In this document: one piece after another, positions 5,229 to 8,415 of the stretch
How positions within the stretch are numbered: position 1 is the stretch's first letter
Layout of the letters: each line of letters begins with the position of its first letter
Assembly (NCBI RefSeq): GCF_938029485.1
Contig: NZ_CALHGC010000376.1
Location: 1-8,415 of the forward strand
DNA length: 8,415 nucleotides
Reading direction: 5' to 3'
Origin: an uncultured Treponema sp.
GTDB lineage: Bacteria > Spirochaetota > Spirochaetia > Treponematales > Treponemataceae
Position numbers and translations under genes: made by a program
Notes under the pieces: generated by a model
Told to the model about the DNA's origin: nothing
The model's input: only the letters and a program-made list of their open reading frames with translations
Database searches by the model: none

Positions 5229-6740
5229 ATGAAACTTGCAGATTTTTTTATGCGGAACCGAGGCATCTCCGGTTTATTCTTAGATAGCGGCATTACAAAG
5301 CGGGATGCAGCTGAAGCATTTAGCAGTGTAAAAACGGACTATGTGCTATCCCGCTCCCTGTATTCGTCAGCGCCATCGCATCAGAGCGGCTATCTTGACT
5401 ATGCGCTCGGGAACTACTGTACCAAGCTCTATATCGATACCTTTTGCTGGTTTATCGGACTACCCGATATTCAAGCGGAAAGCGATACGTTTTCAAAATC
5501 GATACAAGCGTTTTTAACGAGAAATAAGACGCTATTATTCAATGTTTACAGGCAAACAATGGTAGACGGTAAACACTACGTATGGATAAGACTAGAGCAA
5601 ACGGCGACGGGAAGGAGTGAAATCCGCATAAAGCAAATCCCCCTTGAGCTTGTTATTGAAGAAGATTGTATCAAAGACCTTACAGGCGGCTATACGCGCT
5701 TCGTAACTGAAACAGTAGAAAAATGGAAAGAGAGAGGCGTAGACCGTAAAGCGACCATCCGTATCACCCTTGAAGCAGGCAAGGAGACAATCGACATTGA
5801 CGGCGACCTGCCTGCAGGGTATCAGCAGAAGCAAATAGTCAACCGTACCGCCTTCCCGTTTGTGCCGGTATTTTGCCTTTATAACAACAAGCAAACATTC
5901 TTAAAAGACGGAATCCCCGAAATTGCTCCGGCGGTTCCATTTATCCGCCGGTATGATGCGACCTTGCGGAAACTCGGACGGCATATCGACAATATCCTTG
6001 AGCCGCGCTTATTGGTAAAGGTGAAAAACGTTGCGCAATTTCTTAAATACTCATTCGGTCTTACGGATGAGAAAATCGGACATATCGCAGAAGGAAAAGA
6101 AGCGGTTGATATGACGCAATTTAAGGCGGCTATTATGGACGGTGAAGATGCTGCAAGCGATATACGGTATGTCGGGCAAGCCAATAATGTAGAAAGCGCC
6201 GTATCTCTTCTAAAACTCTTACACTGGATTATCGTTGAGCTTACAATGCCTGAATATCTGTATGGAACAGCAATGCAGTCAACCAACGCGAGCGTTGCTG
6301 AGCAGTCTCCGGTATGGGCAAAGAAGGTAGAAGGACGGCAAGGTGAATATAACGAGTTTTACTATTGGCTTGTCGATGTGTTCAAAGTAGCCCGCATTGC
6401 ACTTGCAGGACGTGATGAATTTGCAGGGGACGGAGGAGCCGATAATCCGATCGTTCGCTGGCAGGAGCTGACGGCAAAAGATGATGTTGCAATGATGAAT
6501 GCACTCGCCACCTTTGTCGGCGCAATGGATAAAGCCATGACAATGGGTTTAGTCTCTCCCAAAAGCGCCTTTAATACCCTTAAAACCTTTATGGCAATCC
6601 CCGCAGACTATGAAACGGAAAAGGATGCCGCTACAGAATGGCTCAAGCTCAAAATCAGACTTGAAGCATTGCAGGATAGGATCCGCAGCGGAGACATAGA
6701 AGCCGAAGCCGCGATTGAAGACCTGTTTAAGAGTGCGTAA
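5229..6740 (+). CDS. Phage portal protein (SPP1 gp6-like)
   Basis: A 503-residue portal that would form the dodecameric ring at the head vertex, the channel for DNA and the dock for TerL. N-terminal residues 1-75 include YLDYALGNYCTKLYIDTFCWFIG, typical of the portal wing. Strands follow at 115-160 and 175-225 (YVWIRLEQ, IRIKQIPLE, FVPVFCLYNN). The helical clip and crown region has FIRRYDATLRKLGRHIDNILEPRL and TMPEYLYGTAMQSTNASVAEQSPVW. This last motif, with its small-residue turn before a long helix, is a common portal signature. I chose the ATG at 5229, one base after the terL stop, because GGAG (5219-5222) stands 6 nt before it. An in-frame ATG at 5205 would add 8 residues inside terL and has no such site. 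The C-terminus (465-503) is charged and helical. Confidence 0.9.
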   Translation: MKLADFFMRNRGISGLFLDSGITKRDAAEAFSSVKTDYVLSRSLYSSAPSHQSGYLDYALGNYCTKLYIDTFCWFIGLPDIQAESDTFSKSIQAFLTRNKTLLFNVYRQTMVDGKHYVWIRLEQTATGRSEIRIKQIPLELVIEEDCIKDLTGGYTRFVTETVEKWKERGVDRKATIRITLEAGKETIDIDGDLPAGYQQKQIVNRTAFPFVPVFCLYNNKQTFLKDGIPEIAPAVPFIRRYDATLRKLGRHIDNILEPRLLVKVKNVAQFLKYSFGLTDEKIGHIAEGKEAVDMTQFKAAIMDGEDAASDIRYVGQANNVESAVSLLKLLHWIIVELTMPEYLYGTAMQSTNASVAEQSPVWAKKVEGRQGEYNEFYYWLVDVFKVARIALAGRDEFAGDGGADNPIVRWQELTAKDDVAMMNALATFVGAMDKAMTMGLVSPKSAFNTLKTFMAIPADYETEKDAATEWLKLKIRLEALQDRIRSGDIEAEAAIEDLFKSA

Positions 6741-6757
6741 TTCAGCTGCGCTGCGTT

Positions 6758-6767
6758 TAACCGGTTA
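6758..6767. repeat. 10-bp palindrome before the MuF gene
   Basis: TAACCGGTTA is a perfect palindrome in the 41-nt gap between portal and MuF genes. Its last base begins the AGGGAG ribosome binding site (6767-6772). It could be a small protein site or chance; nothing else supports a function. Confidence 0.25.
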
Positions 6768-6781
6768 GGGAGCTGGCATAC

Positions 6782-8203
6782 ATGGACTTTGATTTATCGG
6801 GTTTGCCGGAAGAGTTGCAAGGCTTTATCCGCACGGCATTACAAGGCAGGCGTAAGGCATTACTGACCGCCGAAACAGAGATAAAAGCCGCATTGCAAGA
6901 CAGTATCAATCGTATACGGGAGCGGATCGGTAAGAGGGGCATTTTTACCGGCATTACTCAAGAACTGGCAGAGCACATAGCAGAGGAAAAAGTCTTTTTT
7001 GCTTCCGAGCTTGAACGTATTACGCAGGAAGGATTAACCCGCGCAGCGTATGCGGGGCTTTTTGTCGGGGAGCAGACAAAGCAGTACTACAAAGCAAAAG
7101 GCTTACTCAAATTCCGGCTGATTGAAAAAGACGCGCTCCGTGAAGCGGAAATAATCGCAGAAAGCACACTACGCAAGCAGCGGATATTCAAGCATAAAGA
7201 ATTTGTCCTTTCCGATCGGATATGGGATATATCCGATAACAACTATGAAAAAATAAAAGAAATTATTTCAAGCGGTATCAATACCGACTGTGTTGAAGTT
7301 GCAAAGGCATTACAGCAGTATGTCAAAGAAGGTGCCGCGACATTTGCAGAAAACTACCCGAATATGTACGACAGGATGGGCGGGCGGGTTCCGAAGAATT
7401 TAAACTATGAAGCCTTACGGCTTGCCCGCAACGAATTATCCGAGGTGTATTGGCAGGCAACGATTGAAGGCTTTAAAGAAAATCCTGCTGTGAGGGCGGT
7501 AAAATGGCTTTTATCGAATAACCGGCTTGCGGGCTATCATGATATTTGCGACACAATGGCGTATTCTAATAATCACGGATTGGGCGCGGGGATATATCCT
7601 GTCGATGAAGCTCCTGAAAAGCCGCATATCTGCTGTCTTTGCGCCTTAGCGCCGGTTATCGCAAAAGATATAGAGCGTGGCAATATTGCCAACAAGCCGC
7701 CTGAAAATTGGGAAGCAATCAAAACGCGGCTGGAGAACACTTCCGCATTTACTAATCTGGAAGAATTAACCGAAGCGCAGAAAAAGAAACTGAAAGAGCA
7801 ACGGCACGCGGCGTATATCGTACGGCTTGAAAAGAAACTTGAAACGCTCCATAATGAACCTGCCAAATACCGAAAAGCATACGCTACTTGCTATGGTACT
7901 ACCGTCAATAAGCATAAACAAAACCGGCATATTTTCGATTCTAAAACACTTAAAAAAGACGGCAGCTACTTCAAAAACGATATGGAAGCCTTGCAAACGA
8001 TTATCGATGAAAAGGCGGGAAAAGGCGTCATATCACTGACGAAAAGGAACCTTATAGAAATTATACAAGATGATAGGCTGAAAGGATTTGATATTGACCC
8101 AAAAACCAGTGAAGCAAGGGAAACCTGCAAAGCGAAAATTCATTACAGCAAAACTGGTATTCATCTTGTCCCGTATACATCAAGGGAAAAGGAGAAAAAA
8201 TGA
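6782..8203 (+). CDS. MuF-like minor head protein with C-terminal Ntox50-like toxin domain
   Basis: A 473-residue fusion. Residues 1-200 are helical, as in SPP1 gp7-type head proteins. Residues 210-292 are the MuF core: LRLARNELSEVYWQATIEG, AVKWLLSNNRLAGYHDICD and the cysteine cluster PHICCLCALAPV (C284, C285, C287, probably with C256). A charged helical linker follows (328-368). Residues 375-465 match my memory of the polymorphic toxin type 50 (Ntox50) family: VNKHKQNRHI (H383), QTIIDEKAGKG, then CKAKIHYSKTGIHLVP (H454, S456, H461). Known of the family: predicted RNases of the BECR type, found on polymorphic and MuF toxins. Inferred role: head morphogenesis plus a toxin that could be carried in the virion or serve the lysogen against rivals. 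AGGGAG (6767-6772) lies 9 nt before the ATG. The stop overlaps the next gene (ATGA). G+C drops from about 48% in the core to about 38% in the toxin part. Confidence 0.85.
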   Translation: MDFDLSGLPEELQGFIRTALQGRRKALLTAETEIKAALQDSINRIRERIGKRGIFTGITQELAEHIAEEKVFFASELERITQEGLTRAAYAGLFVGEQTKQYYKAKGLLKFRLIEKDALREAEIIAESTLRKQRIFKHKEFVLSDRIWDISDNNYEKIKEIISSGINTDCVEVAKALQQYVKEGAATFAENYPNMYDRMGGRVPKNLNYEALRLARNELSEVYWQATIEGFKENPAVRAVKWLLSNNRLAGYHDICDTMAYSNNHGLGAGIYPVDEAPEKPHICCLCALAPVIAKDIERGNIANKPPENWEAIKTRLENTSAFTNLEELTEAQKKKLKEQRHAAYIVRLEKKLETLHNEPAKYRKAYATCYGTTVNKHKQNRHIFDSKTLKKDGSYFKNDMEALQTIIDEKAGKGVISLTKRNLIEIIQDDRLKGFDIDPKTSEARETCKAKIHYSKTGIHLVPYTSREKEKK

Positions 8204-8415
8204 TATTTTATCCTAAAACGGAATTAGAACTCTACGATATATGCGAGAAAGCGCATACTATTAAAGTTATTCTCCATGATAAAACAGTTATAGAAGGAAC
8301 CGTATACGGTTTTACATCGGCGGTCAACAACGAACCTGAAATAGCCGAGATAGACATAAAACTTAAAAACGGGCAGCTAACCGGCGCGTTTCAAGACGAA
8401 ATAGAGAGCATCGAG
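8200..8415 (+). CDS. Small protein after the MuF toxin, candidate immunity protein, cut by right edge
   Basis: 72 codons are visible and the frame is still open at 8415. AAGGAG (8189-8194) lies 5 nt before the ATG, and ATGA overlaps the stop of the MuF-toxin gene, so translation is coupled. The product, MIFYPKTELELYDICEKAH then IKVILHDKTVIEGTVYGFTSAVNNEPEIAEIDIK, resembles small beta-rich phage proteins I have seen near head genes. Alternating strands with a conserved-looking NNEPE turn and an FQDEIESIE end suggest an Sm/SH3-like barrel. I do not know a named family for it. Immunity genes of polymorphic toxins usually lie directly downstream and are coupled in this way, so an Ntox50 inhibitor is the leading inference. 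A structural or accessory head protein is the main alternative. Low G+C (about 38%) matches the toxin domain rather than the head genes. Confidence 0.75.
   Translation, partial: MIFYPKTELELYDICEKAHTIKVILHDKTVIEGTVYGFTSAVNNEPEIAEIDIKLKNGQLTGAFQDEIESIE

Noticed and set aside
5879..6286. 135-codon minus-strand open frame inside the portal gene
   Set aside because: Antisense shadow of the portal coding sequence, with no family resemblance.
1..8415. tRNA genes, CRISPR arrays, insertion sequences or an integrase/attachment site
   Set aside because: No cloverleaf, regularly spaced repeat, transposase, recombinase or attachment-like repeat could be found by eye in this window.

Overview
The window is part of a tailed-phage genome, almost certainly a prophage, running from the end of an early-gene or replication region into the head-packaging module. 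All supported genes lie on the + strand and are tightly packed, with start/stop overlaps of 1 to 11 nt in several places. Most have clear AGGAGG-like ribosome binding sites. The gene families (DUF1064, terminase_6, SPP1-gp6-like portal, MuF-like head protein) are typical of siphophages of Firmicutes and of some anaerobic host-associated bacteria. My impression from codon and protein style is an oral-type treponeme or a Firmicute. That is a low-confidence guess, because no host marker gene is present.

Layout: (1) positions 3-317 hold the 3' part of a DUF1064 nuclease-like gene cut by the left edge. (2) 325-1493 is an AT-rich cargo block: a hicA/hicB toxin-antitoxin pair behind a near-consensus promoter with a tandem 13-bp repeat, then a gene for an ASCH-domain protein with its own candidate promoter. 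(3) 1535-3150 starts with a hairpin that covers the ribosome binding site of a 48-codon ORF. That ORF ends 3 nt before, and in frame with, a PAPS-reductase-like gene, which overlaps a ParB-like gene; the last two resemble the IbrA/IbrB pairs carried by phages. (4) 3150-6740 is the packaging core: small terminase, large terminase, portal. (5) 6782-8415 encodes a MuF-type minor head protein with a C-terminal Ntox50-like toxin domain. It overlaps (ATGA) a small gene that runs off the right edge and is the natural candidate for its immunity protein.

How the parts fit: TerS recognises the phage DNA, TerL pumps and cuts it, the portal is the channel, and the MuF protein sits at or inside the head where a toxin tail could travel with the DNA or act from the lysogen. 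Around this core are at least three conflict-type cargo units: HicAB, ASCH with the IbrAB-like pair, and MuF-Ntox50 with a putative immunity gene. Base composition supports modular assembly. By hand count G+C is about 38% over hicAB, above 50% in parts of terL, about 48% in the MuF core, and about 38% again in the toxin domain and the following gene. The most novel-looking elements are the structured, coupled smORF leader of the IbrAB-like operon and the MuF toxin/immunity pair.
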